DNA from: Alteraurantiacibacter buctensis
GTDB taxonomy: Bacteria; Pseudomonadota; Alphaproteobacteria; Sphingomonadales; Sphingomonadaceae
Assembly (NCBI RefSeq): GCF_009827655.1
Contig: NZ_WTYV01000001.1
Span: 806,001-870,000, forward strand
Direction of reading: 5' to 3'
Length of the DNA: 64,000 bases
The position numbers and the translations under genes are program-made. Shown piece by piece: positions 46,433 through 55,334 of the stretch (within the stretch, counting starts at the first letter, position 1; each line of letters opens with the position of its first letter). The notes beneath the pieces are model-generated. The model was not told where the DNA came from. It searched no databases and saw nothing but the letters and a program-made list of their open reading frames with translations.

Positions 46433-48105
46433 CACAGGGTCCCCATGAAGTTTTCGAGATCGACCTTCTCGGCTTCCGAATACTGGATGTTGTAGCGCCG
46501 GTCGTAGAAGTCGATGATCTCGCGGATGTTCATGGCCGAGCCGTTGGAGAAGTACGGCGCGCGCGCCGCCAGCCCGCGGAACTGCTGCATCACGATCGTG
46601 CCCACATCGTTGCACTTGCCAGAGATCAGGGCGCGGCCCGGATCCTGGGTATAGAACACCCGGCCATAGAACGGGTGCGGCGGCACGTCCGCCCGGCAGG
46701 TGATTTTGAACAGCGGCATCAGCTCGCGTTCCTCGGTCCACGGGTTCAGCGGAACCTCGCGCGCCCAGGGCAGGTTGGTGGTGCCGATATCCATCCAGCC
46801 GTTGGCGGTATCCAGCCCGGTCATGTGCATGCCGTGGCAGGTGGCGCAGGTCCGTTTCACCGGATTGCCCAGCCCCACGGTGTTGAGGTGCATCGAATCG
46901 CTGATCCAGAAGGTGCGGAAGTGGAAGATCTGCTGCCCGCGCCGGATCGAGGCGCGCATGGCGTTCTCCTCTGCCGAAAGGCCCGGCTGCGGTGCGGCCC
47001 AGGCCTCGTCCAGCGGGAAGACCCAGCGGGTGGTGTTGTTGCCCAACACGCCCACGGTGCCGTTGGCCAGCGCCTCCGGCCCGATATAGCGCCCGCCCTC
47101 GCCCGTCAGCAGGTTACCGGCACGGCTGTCATGCACTTGTGCTGCGTAGAGCTGGTCCTCGAACTCGTTGATCAGGCGCACCTGTTCGCGCGTCAGCCCC
47201 TGCAGCATCTGCAGGTGGTTGATCGAGGCATCGATCGCCTGCGTGCCCAGCGTGGCGGCGCGGGCATCGGCCATGATGTTCATGTTGACCGGCTGGCCGT
47301 TCTCCGGATCGCGCAGCGCGGGCTCGCCCGTCTTGCCCACGAAGGGCCCGATGCCGAAGTTGCGGTGCACGGCATAGGGCAGGTTGGCCACCACGCGCGG
47401 GCGCCGATAGACCGAGACCATCGGGTTATCGCTGTTCAGGCCATAGACCGGATCGGTGTTGCAGGTGCCGGGATCGCGGACCACTTCCAGCGTGAATTCA
47501 GGCACGATGGTGCCCGCGCTCCAAGGGTCCTTGGGCGGCCAGGGCAGGAACACGCGGAACAGACCGCGCTGCAGCAGCAGCGAGTGCGAGGCAGGATCGC
47601 CCTGCGGCAGGCTGGGGCAGTTGGAGCCGTCAATCGCGGCGAAGATCGGGTCCTGCCCGTTGGTTTCCTCCCACCGCTCGCGGATCGACTGGAGCGACAG
47701 GCTCATCCCGTCTGCCGGCTGGTGGCAGCTCACGCAGGCCCGCCCGTTGGTGCCGATCGGCTCGAAGAACGGGTGGCCGGCCGTGCTGAATGCACCATCG
47801 CGATTGAACAGCCGCAGGCGGCCGCGATCGTTCCGGTAGTCAAGCCGCTGGGGGAACATGCCCCCTTCGCCCGGATCCCACCAGCGCCGCCCGCCATCGG
47901 GCACGGCTTCCGGGTCCACCGGCGCGGCAGCGGCCTGGCGGGCCTGCGCGGGCACCTGCGGATCGACCGGCTGGCCGGACGGAGCCTCGCGCTGGGCGGG
48001 CACCGCAGAGGCGGCGGCATCCTGGCGGGCAATGGCACCCTGCCAGGCGGCCAGGGCCAGGGCGATGGCGGAAGCGGCGAGCATCGCGCGCGCGGGTCTG
48101 ATCAT
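46432..48105 (-). CDS. Exported di-haem cytochrome c
   Basis: 557 residues. A signal peptide (ARAMLAASAIALALAAWQGAIA) is followed by two haem sites, CVSCH (124-128) and CATCH (420-424). The spacing and the flanking GTTNLPWAREVPLNPWTEERE-like region recall large di-haem enzymes related to MauG/cytochrome c peroxidase, but distal haem ligands cannot be assigned. It would sit in the periplasm and accept electrons. Coupled to the esterase gene upstream (ATGA overlap). Confidence 0.85.
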   Translation of the reverse strand: MIRPARAMLAASAIALALAAWQGAIARQDAAASAVPAQREAPSGQPVDPQVPAQARQAAAAPVDPEAVPDGGRRWWDPGEGGMFPQRLDYRNDRGRLRLFNRDGAFSTAGHPFFEPIGTNGRACVSCHQPADGMSLSLQSIRERWEETNGQDPIFAAIDGSNCPSLPQGDPASHSLLLQRGLFRVFLPWPPKDPWSAGTIVPEFTLEVVRDPGTCNTDPVYGLNSDNPMVSVYRRPRVVANLPYAVHRNFGIGPFVGKTGEPALRDPENGQPVNMNIMADARAATLGTQAIDASINHLQMLQGLTREQVRLINEFEDQLYAAQVHDSRAGNLLTGEGGRYIGPEALANGTVGVLGNNTTRWVFPLDEAWAAPQPGLSAEENAMRASIRRGQQIFHFRTFWISDSMHLNTVGLGNPVKRTCATCHGMHMTGLDTANGWMDIGTTNLPWAREVPLNPWTEERELMPLFKITCRADVPPHPFYGRVFYTQDPGRALISGKCNDVGTIVMQQFRGLAARAPYFSNGSAMNIREIIDFYDRRYNIQYSEAEKVDLENFMGTL

Positions 48106-49037
48106 TGGTCGGGTCCGTTGTTGGCGGGGGTGATCCCGCGTTCCTGCATCCAGTCGAACAGCCGCGGGCCCCACAGGTCCACGGTCATCGAGAAATTGGG
48201 CACTTCGTAAACATGCAGCTCCACCTTCCGGTCGGCCGCCTTCCAGATCGAGAAGACCGCCAGCAGCCCGTCGGTCACCGGGCCGTGGTCGGACTCGGTC
48301 ACCAGGAACAGCGGCGGGGCAGGATCGGGCACGTGCACGTCCTGCAAGCTGGGGCCGAAGATCGAGATGAAGAAATCGGGCTTCGTCTCCGCCGGGGCAT
48401 CGGCCAGCATGGCACCGAAAGCCACGCCGCCGCCGGCCGAAGTGCCGATCACGCCGATCCGGTCAGGGTCCAGCCCCAGCTCGCCCGCCCGCCGGTGCAG
48501 CATGGCAAATGCGGCCTGCGCGTCGGCGGTGGACAGGCGCAGCACCTCGTTGGTGGTGGCATCGCCGCGTGCGGGGTTGGCATTGCCGTTGACGATCTGC
48601 ATCGGCGGAAAGCGCACCGGCGGGGCATCGGGGTCGGTCCCCCGGCACGCCCCATCCAGCGAGGCGGCAGGCATCTGCCGCGTGCGGTATTCCAGCAGCA
48701 TTACCGCCACGCCGTGGTCAAGAAACGCCGCGATCTCGGCATTCTCCCCTGCCCCGCGGCCCAGCACGCGCAGGCCCCCGCCCGGCAGCATCACCACCGC
48801 CGCGCCGGTCGCCCTGCCGGCATCGGGCAGGTACAGCTCGTAACGCGGCTGGCTGGTGTTGAAGACCTGCACCGATCCGCCGCAAACGGTTACCACGCGC
48901 GGCTCGCTCCAGCTTTCCGAACCCGGCGCAGGGCCCTCGTAGAGCGGACCGGCCTCGCGCGGTGCAAGCGCATACACAGGCGCTGCTGCAAGCAGCCCGG
49001 CCGCGACCAGCGCGGCGCGCGTTAAGGCTGTCACCAT
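48102..49037 (-). CDS. Exported alpha/beta hydrolase (esterase, BD-FAE/acetyl-esterase type)
   Basis: 311 residues with a signal peptide (LTRAALVAAGLLAAAPVYA). AAVVMLPGGGLRVL is the oxyanion region (GGG), GTSAGGG the nucleophile elbow, and ESDHGPVTD may carry the catalytic acid. The usual C-terminal His is not clearly placed (ELHVYEVPNFSM has the only well-positioned His). It overlaps its upstream neighbour by 7 bases. Confidence 0.78.
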   Translation of the reverse strand: MVTALTRAALVAAGLLAAAPVYALAPREAGPLYEGPAPGSESWSEPRVVTVCGGSVQVFNTSQPRYELYLPDAGRATGAAVVMLPGGGLRVLGRGAGENAEIAAFLDHGVAVMLLEYRTRQMPAASLDGACRGTDPDAPPVRFPPMQIVNGNANPARGDATTNEVLRLSTADAQAAFAMLHRRAGELGLDPDRIGVIGTSAGGGVAFGAMLADAPAETKPDFFISIFGPSLQDVHVPDPAPPLFLVTESDHGPVTDGLLAVFSIWKAADRKVELHVYEVPNFSMTVDLWGPRLFDWMQERGITPANNGPDQ

Positions 49038-50017
49038 CCCTTGCGCTCCAGCGTCCAGTCGGTGCCGGTGCACAGGCGGCAATTTTCACCCGTGAAAGTG
49101 CGCGCAGCCACTTCGTCGCCGCGCAACTGCCACTCCAGCCAGTCCACCGCCACGTGCGCCACCGCGCCGCCCATCGGCTCGCCAAAGGTGCCGCCGTGAC
49201 CCACCGGCAGGTTGGCCAGCATGGCGGGCACGCGGGTCAGCCGCGCATAGTCGTCGGTGCCGTTGGGGTAGGCGATATCCTCCGGCCCGCCCAGGATGTA
49301 GATCACCGGCTGGTGGAAGTTGTTGAGCATGTCCTTGAACACCATCAGCCCGCGAATGGGGCTGTTCTGGTTGTTGTATATGCCGCTATTGTGCACCAGC
49401 ACGGTATCGATCCGCGGATCGGCCGCGAGGGTGATGGCCTGCAACCCGCCGCATGAATGGCCGGCGACGGCCACCTTGCCGGTATCGACCCGGCCATGAA
49501 GGCGGCTGGCGGGATCACGGTCCTGCGCGATGGCCCAGTCAAGGCCTTCCAGCACGTCTTCCGCGGTGGTGGCGGGCGGCGGCAGGGTGCCATCGGCCGG
49601 CATTTCCTGCACGAACGGCCCCTCGGTTGCGCCGGGCCCGCTGCGCCAGTGGCCTGCGGCGACCACGAGGTAGCCATAGCTGGCGATCTGGGCCAGGTGG
49701 AAGCGGTGGGCGGTGCCATCATCGGCGCAGGCCCCGTTGCCCCAGATGACCACCGGCAGCCCGCCGCCGCCGAACGGGGCCAGGTCCGCCGGGCGATAGA
49801 TGACGTGGCCGGGCAGGCTGTCGTCGATCTCGATCGTGGCAGGATAGGGCCCGTCACCCGGCGTATTGGGCAGGCGGTTGCGTGCCTCGCGCTCCGCCCG
49901 CATCGCCGCGGGGTCGGGGCGCGCGGCATCCTGCGCCAGAACGCTCTGCACCAGCACGCCCTGGGCCAGGCCGAAACCCAGCAGCGCGGCCATCGCATAC
50001 TTGGCAATCCGGTTCAT
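49031..50017 (-). CDS. Exported alpha/beta hydrolase (dienelactone hydrolase/cutinase-like)
   Basis: 328 residues with a signal peptide (AKYAMAALLGFGLAQGVLVQSVLAQ). LPVVIWGNGACADDG is the oxyanion loop, VAVAGHSCGGLQAI the nucleophile elbow (Ser before Cys), GGPEDIAYPNGTDDY near the acid, and VGHGGTFGEPMGG holds the His. Two C-terminal Cys (NCRLCTGT) could form a disulfide. The layout recalls polyester- and chlorogenate-type esterases; the substrate is unknown. Confidence 0.8.
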   Translation of the reverse strand: MNRIAKYAMAALLGFGLAQGVLVQSVLAQDAARPDPAAMRAEREARNRLPNTPGDGPYPATIEIDDSLPGHVIYRPADLAPFGGGGLPVVIWGNGACADDGTAHRFHLAQIASYGYLVVAAGHWRSGPGATEGPFVQEMPADGTLPPPATTAEDVLEGLDWAIAQDRDPASRLHGRVDTGKVAVAGHSCGGLQAITLAADPRIDTVLVHNSGIYNNQNSPIRGLMVFKDMLNNFHQPVIYILGGPEDIAYPNGTDDYARLTRVPAMLANLPVGHGGTFGEPMGGAVAHVAVDWLEWQLRGDEVAARTFTGENCRLCTGTDWTLERKGW

Positions 50018-50051
50018 CGACCTCTCCCTTGTCGTGCCCTGGGGGCGCCCA

Positions 50052-51773
50052 TCAGGGCACCACCGGCAGGTCGATCCGCGATCCCGCACCCGGCCCGTGG
50101 CGGACCGTGATGCGCGGTGCCGGGTCGGTCGCCAGGTCGCGCAGGTTGCGCTGCCGGGGGTCCGCACCGGTCACGAGGAATCGCAGGCGCGAGCCTATCG
50201 GTACCCTGCGTGAAAGCGGTTGCATAGCGATTTGTAGCATGCCGGTTTCCCCCACCGGCAGCGGCGCCACATCGGCCTGCATGCCCGAGTGCCACGGCAG
50301 GCCCAGCGTGTTCCACGGCGCGTCCGAGACGGCCCGGTGCGACACCATCAGCCGCCCGAACGAGAGCACGGCCACGCTGCCATCGGCCTTCACCTCTTCC
50401 AGGTAGACGAAGACATTGGCGTCCGGCCGGTCAAGCTGCACCGCCACGTGCGCCACCGGATAGCCCAGCAGGTCCAGCGGCTGCTCCAGCGCGGGCGTAT
50501 CATAGGTGATACCGTGGGCATCCAGGCTGGGCGGCCAGAAGGCGAAGTAGTTGTCGTCCGCCACGTCGAAGTCGACCGCAAAAGTCCGCCCGCCGCTGGC
50601 CCCCGGCCGGCCCGCCAGCACGGCGCTGCCATCCGCCGCCTGGCCCAGGAACAAGGTGCGGGTGATCTGGTCCGCCCCCGGAAACCGGTCGACGCGGGTA
50701 TAGCGGTTCAGGCCATCCCCGAAATCCTGCCAGTAGGTCACGCGCGGCTGCCCGGCCATGCCGTTGGCGCGGTCTTTCAGGTGATGGTCGAAAAAGCGGG
50801 TGATCTCGCCGGTGAAGTCGAACCCCGCCGGGGTCTCGCAATGGCTGCCGGGGCCGATCAGCAGGCGGCCGCCCAGGTTCTCCGCCGCCACGATAACCTG
50901 GCTGGTCGGCTCGTCCTTCCAGTTGCTCCAGAAGTAGCTCGCCACGCCCGAATTGCGGATGACTTCGGCATAGCGCCAGATCGCCACCTCTTCCCAGAAC
51001 GGGGTGCCCAGGATGGGGGAGACGCTGTCACGATATGGCATGCCATACCACAGCGGGGCCATCGGGGTGTTCTGGGCGTGTTGGGCCACAGCCTGGCGCA
51101 GCAGCGCGCCGCTGCGGTCGGCATCCACCGGAATGCTGGCGGCGTCCTCGCTCAGCGGCTCGTCGGGGCGGGTGTTGAACTGCGCGGTGATGCCGCCACC
51201 GCGCACGAACTCGTACTTGTCCCACTCGGTCGCGCCCACGAAGATCGCCTTCAGCGATGGCGGGGCGGTGCTGGCGGTGTGCATCACCGTGCCGCCCAGG
51301 TACGAACAGCCGATCATCCCCACTTCGCCCGTGGTGTAGGGCCGGTCGGCCAGCCACTCGACCAGGTCGTGCCCGTCGTTGGCCTCGGTCCGGTCCTGGA
51401 AGCCGCGCCGCGCGCCGAAGGACGCACCCTTGCCGCGCACGTCGGCCACCGCCACCACATAGCCTGCGCGCAGCAGGCTGCGCAGCGCCAGCCCGTCACC
51501 CAGCGCCGTCTCCTGCACCTGGCCGTTGCGGTCGGTGAAGCGGGCGCGGTAGGGGGTGAAGGCAAAGATCACCGGCAGGCGGGCGGTTTCAACCCCGTCC
51601 TCGTCCGCCGGGCGGTAGATGTTCACCGCCAGCCGGGTGCCGTCGCGCACCGGCACATAGAGCGACTGGCGCTGATAATCGGGATAGTCATGCGCCTGCA
51701 GGGCTGCGGCAGGCACGCCTGCCAGAAGCGCCCCCGCCAGGGCTGCGATCGCGCGCTTTGCTGTTGTCATCAT
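50052..51773 (-). CDS. Exported CocE/NonD-family hydrolase (S15-type)
   Basis: 573 residues. A signal peptide (IAALAGALLAGVPAAALQA) precedes an X-Pro-dipeptidyl-peptidase-type domain: YVPVRDGTRLAVNIYRPA, VADVRGKGASFG, then GMIGCSYLGGTVMHTA with the nucleophile Ser in GCSYLGG. A His follows in LLIGPGSHCETP, and a C-terminal jelly-roll domain starts around residue 370. The family contains cocaine esterase and amide- or ester-cleaving acylases. Third exported hydrolase of the operon. Confidence 0.88.
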   Translation of the reverse strand: MMTTAKRAIAALAGALLAGVPAAALQAHDYPDYQRQSLYVPVRDGTRLAVNIYRPADEDGVETARLPVIFAFTPYRARFTDRNGQVQETALGDGLALRSLLRAGYVVAVADVRGKGASFGARRGFQDRTEANDGHDLVEWLADRPYTTGEVGMIGCSYLGGTVMHTASTAPPSLKAIFVGATEWDKYEFVRGGGITAQFNTRPDEPLSEDAASIPVDADRSGALLRQAVAQHAQNTPMAPLWYGMPYRDSVSPILGTPFWEEVAIWRYAEVIRNSGVASYFWSNWKDEPTSQVIVAAENLGGRLLIGPGSHCETPAGFDFTGEITRFFDHHLKDRANGMAGQPRVTYWQDFGDGLNRYTRVDRFPGADQITRTLFLGQAADGSAVLAGRPGASGGRTFAVDFDVADDNYFAFWPPSLDAHGITYDTPALEQPLDLLGYPVAHVAVQLDRPDANVFVYLEEVKADGSVAVLSFGRLMVSHRAVSDAPWNTLGLPWHSGMQADVAPLPVGETGMLQIAMQPLSRRVPIGSRLRFLVTGADPRQRNLRDLATDPAPRITVRHGPGAGSRIDLPVVP

Positions 51774-51799
51774 GCCTCTCCCAAGGTTCTCGCGTCTTG

Positions 51800-52984
51800 T
51801 CAGTCGTCCGCATCCAGCCAGGCGAGGATCTCGTCCCGGTTGCCGTCGATCACCGGCGGCGGCTGGCTGGTGCCGGGGTTGCCCGGCGTCATCCGGAAGC
51901 CGGCATTGGGCACGGCGACATGGCCGTTGCCCTGATGGCTGGAGATGGGCACATTCGGCAGGTGGACATCAAGCAGCGCGGCGGGATCGCAAAGCTGCGC
52001 CGCCTCGTCCACCCGGCGCACCATGCCGCAAGGTATGCCGGCCTCGCTCAGCAGGCGCTCCCACTCTGCCGCGTCACGCGTGACCAGGATCGCTTCCAGC
52101 TCGGCCACCATGGCGGCGAAGTTGGCCCGCCGCGCATCGGTGGTGGCATAGCGCGGATCGGCCAGCCACTGGTCCTGTCCCAGCAAGCGGGCAAGCTGGA
52201 CGAACTGGTTTTCCTGCACCACGCCCAGCGAGATGTGCCGCCCATCGCGCGCCACGAACAGGCCGGCGGTGGGCAGCTCGCTATAGCCGGTATTGCCCAG
52301 CCGCTTCAGCGCCGTGCCGGTGACCAGGTAGGGTGTAAGGGCCGATGTCATGAAGGCCATGCTCGCCTCCAGCATCGAAACGTCGATATAGGCGCCCTGC
52401 CCGGTCCGCTCGCGCTGCATCAGTGCGCCCAGGATGGCGACGGCGGCGGTCTGCCCGGTGAGCGTATCGACGATGGGGAAGCCCACCCGCACCGGCGGCT
52501 CGCCTTCCGCGCCGCTCAGCATCATCATGCCGCTGGTGGCCTGGACGATGTTGTCGATTGCCGGCCAGTTGCGCTGCGGGCTGTTCTGGCCATATCCGGA
52601 GACCGAGCAGAACACGATATCCGGCCGGAACTGGCGCACCGCATCGTAGCCCAGCCCCAGCCGGTCGATCACGCCGGGGCGATAGTTCTCCACCAGGACC
52701 TGCGATTTGCCCACGATGCGGCGGGCGATCTCCAGGTCGGCGGGATCCTTCAGGTTCAGGGCAATGCTCTTCTTGCCCACGTTGGCGGCCACGAAGGCCG
52801 GGCTCATCCCGTCAAAATCGCGGTTCGAGCCATAGTTGCGGAAGCCGTCACCCTTCAGCGGCTCGATCTTGATCACCTCCGCGCCCATCAGGCACAGCAG
52901 GTGAGTGGCGAAAGGGCCCGCCATGACGTGGCTGAAATCGGCCACCCGGATGCCTGAGAGGGGCTGGGCAAGGGGCTGGCTCAA
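51800..52984 (-). CDS. Family III CoA-transferase (CaiB/BaiF)
   Basis: 394 residues. LSGIRVADFSHVMAGPFATHLLCLMGAEVIKIE is the CoA-binding start (parts: VADFSHVMAGPFA, GAEVIKIE), and ENYRPGVIDRLGLGYDA, GYGQNSP and IDVSMLEASM follow. The Asp of NIVQATSG/IDN region is the usual catalytic position. It moves CoA between organic acids. The TTG start at 52984 overlaps the DctP stop and has GGAGA 6 bases upstream; the TTG at 52997-52999 is less good. Confidence 0.9.
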   Translation of the reverse strand: MSQPLAQPLSGIRVADFSHVMAGPFATHLLCLMGAEVIKIEPLKGDGFRNYGSNRDFDGMSPAFVAANVGKKSIALNLKDPADLEIARRIVGKSQVLVENYRPGVIDRLGLGYDAVRQFRPDIVFCSVSGYGQNSPQRNWPAIDNIVQATSGMMMLSGAEGEPPVRVGFPIVDTLTGQTAAVAILGALMQRERTGQGAYIDVSMLEASMAFMTSALTPYLVTGTALKRLGNTGYSELPTAGLFVARDGRHISLGVVQENQFVQLARLLGQDQWLADPRYATTDARRANFAAMVAELEAILVTRDAAEWERLLSEAGIPCGMVRRVDEAAQLCDPAALLDVHLPNVPISSHQGNGHVAVPNAGFRMTPGNPGTSQPPPVIDGNRDEILAWLDADD

Positions 52985-54024
52985 CTGGGGTCTCCGCAAG
53001 TGATGGTATCGGGCCCGGCTATGCTCGACCGGACAAGGTTGAAGGCGCGCAGGCCGTCAATGCCATAGGCATTCAGGCGCTGGGCGTTGATGCGGGCATC
53101 GTGCAGGTAGAGCTCGTCGAACCGGCGCTGGTCGGCAGGCGTGATGCGGGCATAGGTGATGATCCCCTCACCCGCTGCGCGCCCCACGGCTTCGGAGGCG
53201 CGGATTTCCTCGGCCAGCGCAGCCTCCCACACGGCCGTGCTGCGTTCCAGCAGGTCACGCTGCCAGGGCTCCAGCGTGTTCCACCGCGCTTCCCCCATTG
53301 CCCGCGCGGGATAGGCACCGCGCGGCACCTGCATGTCGAAGTAATACTTGCCCACGTCCACGAAGTGCAGGGCGCGGAAGGTATCGGGCGGGGCCACAAC
53401 CCCGTCGATCACGCCCTTGGTCAGGGCCGAATAGACCTCGCCCATCGGCATGTTCACCGGGTCTGCCCCCAGGTTGCGCAGCACCGGCAGCAGTTCGGTG
53501 GGGGCGCGGATGCGCAGGCCGCGAATGTCATCGAGGCTGGTCACGCGCCGGTTGCGGGTGAGCAGGCCCGGCAGCAGGCCGCCCTGCACCGCCAGCACCT
53601 TCAGCCCCTGCAGCTCGCGCGCCACCTGCGGTTCGCCAGCCTCCAGGCAGCGGTAGAGGGCAACCTGCCCTTCGACCGTTTTAACGCCCGAATAGAAGCC
53701 CGACTGGATGCGGATCAGGTGCGTGCCGCCGCGCACATAGATCGGCGTGATCAGCCCGATATCGGCCACCCCGTGGCGCAGTTCCTCCATCGACATGTCG
53801 GCCGAGAGCAGCGAGCCGGACCACAGCGGGCGTACGCGGATGCGGCCCTGCGACTGCTCTTCCACCCAGTCCATCCAGCGCTGGTCCGCCTTGCTGAACG
53901 GGTGGCTGGGCGGATAGGGGGTGGCATAGGTCAGCTCGGTCACGCCCGCAGGCAGCGGTTTCGCGCAGGACGCGACCAGCAGCGCCGCACACAGGGTAGC
54001 GAACAGGGTCGCCAGCCACCTCAT
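52981..54024 (-). CDS. TRAP transporter solute-binding protein (DctP family), lipoprotein
   Basis: 347 residues. The signal ends in LLVASCAKP, a lipobox. TELTYATPYPPSHPFSKADQRWMDWVEEQSQGRIRV (parts: YPPSHPFSKAD, SQGRIRVRPLWSGSLL) opens the DctP fold, and LRIRAPTELLPVLRNLGADPVNMPMGEVYSALTKGVIDGV (parts: LRIRAPT, PMGEVYSALTKGVIDG) contains the Arg that binds the carboxylate of TRAP substrates. Overlaps the dehydratase subunit gene as ATGA. Confidence 0.92.
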   Translation of the reverse strand: MRWLATLFATLCAALLVASCAKPLPAGVTELTYATPYPPSHPFSKADQRWMDWVEEQSQGRIRVRPLWSGSLLSADMSMEELRHGVADIGLITPIYVRGGTHLIRIQSGFYSGVKTVEGQVALYRCLEAGEPQVARELQGLKVLAVQGGLLPGLLTRNRRVTSLDDIRGLRIRAPTELLPVLRNLGADPVNMPMGEVYSALTKGVIDGVVAPPDTFRALHFVDVGKYYFDMQVPRGAYPARAMGEARWNTLEPWQRDLLERSTAVWEAALAEEIRASEAVGRAAGEGIITYARITPADQRRFDELYLHDARINAQRLNAYGIDGLRAFNLVRSSIAGPDTITCGDPS

Positions 54025-55334
54025 TGCGCCAGTCCCTTCTCGCGCAGGAAATCGGCCACCATGCCCACCATCCGGTCATGGTCCCAGATCTTGGCATCAA
54101 CCATGTCGGCATCGATCATCAGCACCGGCACCCCGGCATCCTCCAGCGCCAGCGCGGTCAGCTTGGTGCCCGATTGCGACAGGCGGTTATCTGGCGGTAG
54201 CAGCAGCACGCAGGCATCGATGCCGCAGCGCTGCGCTTCCGCCACCATCCAGCCGTTCATCCACGGCGGCAGGTGCAGCGTCTCGTTCATGGATGCCACG
54301 CGGCTGGCCAGCGCCTCCATCGGGCTGCCCTGCAGCTCGCGGATATATGCGGGGCCGGCAAAGGGCATGTACATCGACCAGACGAAGACCGCGCCAAGGC
54401 TTTCTTCCAGCGCCTGGTAGAAGCCGGGATCGTGCCACACGCCCGCGCCGATCCACATCAGGCGCAGCTTCTCGTTGCCGCTGGTACCCTGCCCGGTGGC
54501 GATGCGCTCCAGCACCTCGTCACGGAACTTCTTCGCATGGGCCACGGCCCAGTCAGACCCGCGGTGCCATTGCGGGATCATGGTGTTGGGCATCTGCTCG
54601 GCAATCGAGACCGGACAGGGCCGCGCCTTGCCGATGGCCTGCGCGGCTTCCCAGATATAGCCTTCCTGCACGTTGATCTGTTCCATCAGGTGGTGGAACT
54701 TGCCCTCATCAAACTTGCGTCCGGTGCGGTTCTCGAGGAGCGCGATCAGGTCCTGCATCTCGGCCACCATGTGGGCGATGCGGTCGGGCTGGTACACGCG
54801 CCGCCACTCGTCACGCGAATGGGCGAACCACTGCGGGTCCTTGTCGGTCCAGGCGGGCGCTTCCATCGGGAAGAATTCGCTGCCCAGCAGGTTGGCCCAC
54901 TGGCCAAAGACTTGCTGGATGCAATCACAGGTAAGCCGCGCCACCATCACCGTGGGGGTCGGCAGGCCGCCCCAGGGGGCAGTCTCCGACTCGTTCGCCA
55001 CGCTGCAGGCCAGGCCCAGCGAGCAGTACTTGCAGGAGTTGGCGGGATAGCCCGCCTCCACCAGCTTGTCGAAGTAGCGGGTGGAGAGCTGCTTGGCCGA
55101 GATATAGGCGCTCCACCACTGGTTGGTGACGATGGGGATATCCATCGCGTGGAACAGCTCGTGCGGGGTATCGGCCTGGACGATGGCGTAAGGCTCACGG
55201 TCCTCCACCACGCGGCGGCGCAGTTCCTGGCCAAACGCCTTCTGGTAGGCGGTCGCTTCCGCCGTGCAGGCCAGCATCTTGCGGCTGCGCTGGTTGACGG
55301 AAGCAGGCGGGGCGGTGTTCGCGGCGGTGGTCAA
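54021..55334 (-). CDS. 2-hydroxyacyl-CoA dehydratase family protein, HgdB/BcrC-like subunit
   Basis: 437 residues. FHAMDIPIVTNQWWSAYISAKQ, NSCKYCSLGLACS, ARLTCDCIQQVFG and HDPGFYQALEESLGAVFVWS match the D-component family that includes R-2-hydroxyglutaryl-, phenyllactyl-CoA dehydratases and benzoyl-CoA reductase. Several Cys are available as Fe-S ligands. The TTG start overlaps the preceding stop as TTGA. The partner subunit is two genes upstream (57424-58305). Reaction direction and substrate are unknown. Confidence 0.82.
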   Translation of the reverse strand: MTTAANTAPPASVNQRSRKMLACTAEATAYQKAFGQELRRRVVEDREPYAIVQADTPHELFHAMDIPIVTNQWWSAYISAKQLSTRYFDKLVEAGYPANSCKYCSLGLACSVANESETAPWGGLPTPTVMVARLTCDCIQQVFGQWANLLGSEFFPMEAPAWTDKDPQWFAHSRDEWRRVYQPDRIAHMVAEMQDLIALLENRTGRKFDEGKFHHLMEQINVQEGYIWEAAQAIGKARPCPVSIAEQMPNTMIPQWHRGSDWAVAHAKKFRDEVLERIATGQGTSGNEKLRLMWIGAGVWHDPGFYQALEESLGAVFVWSMYMPFAGPAYIRELQGSPMEALASRVASMNETLHLPPWMNGWMVAEAQRCGIDACVLLLPPDNRLSQSGTKLTALALEDAGVPVLMIDADMVDAKIWDHDRMVGMVADFLREKGLAQ

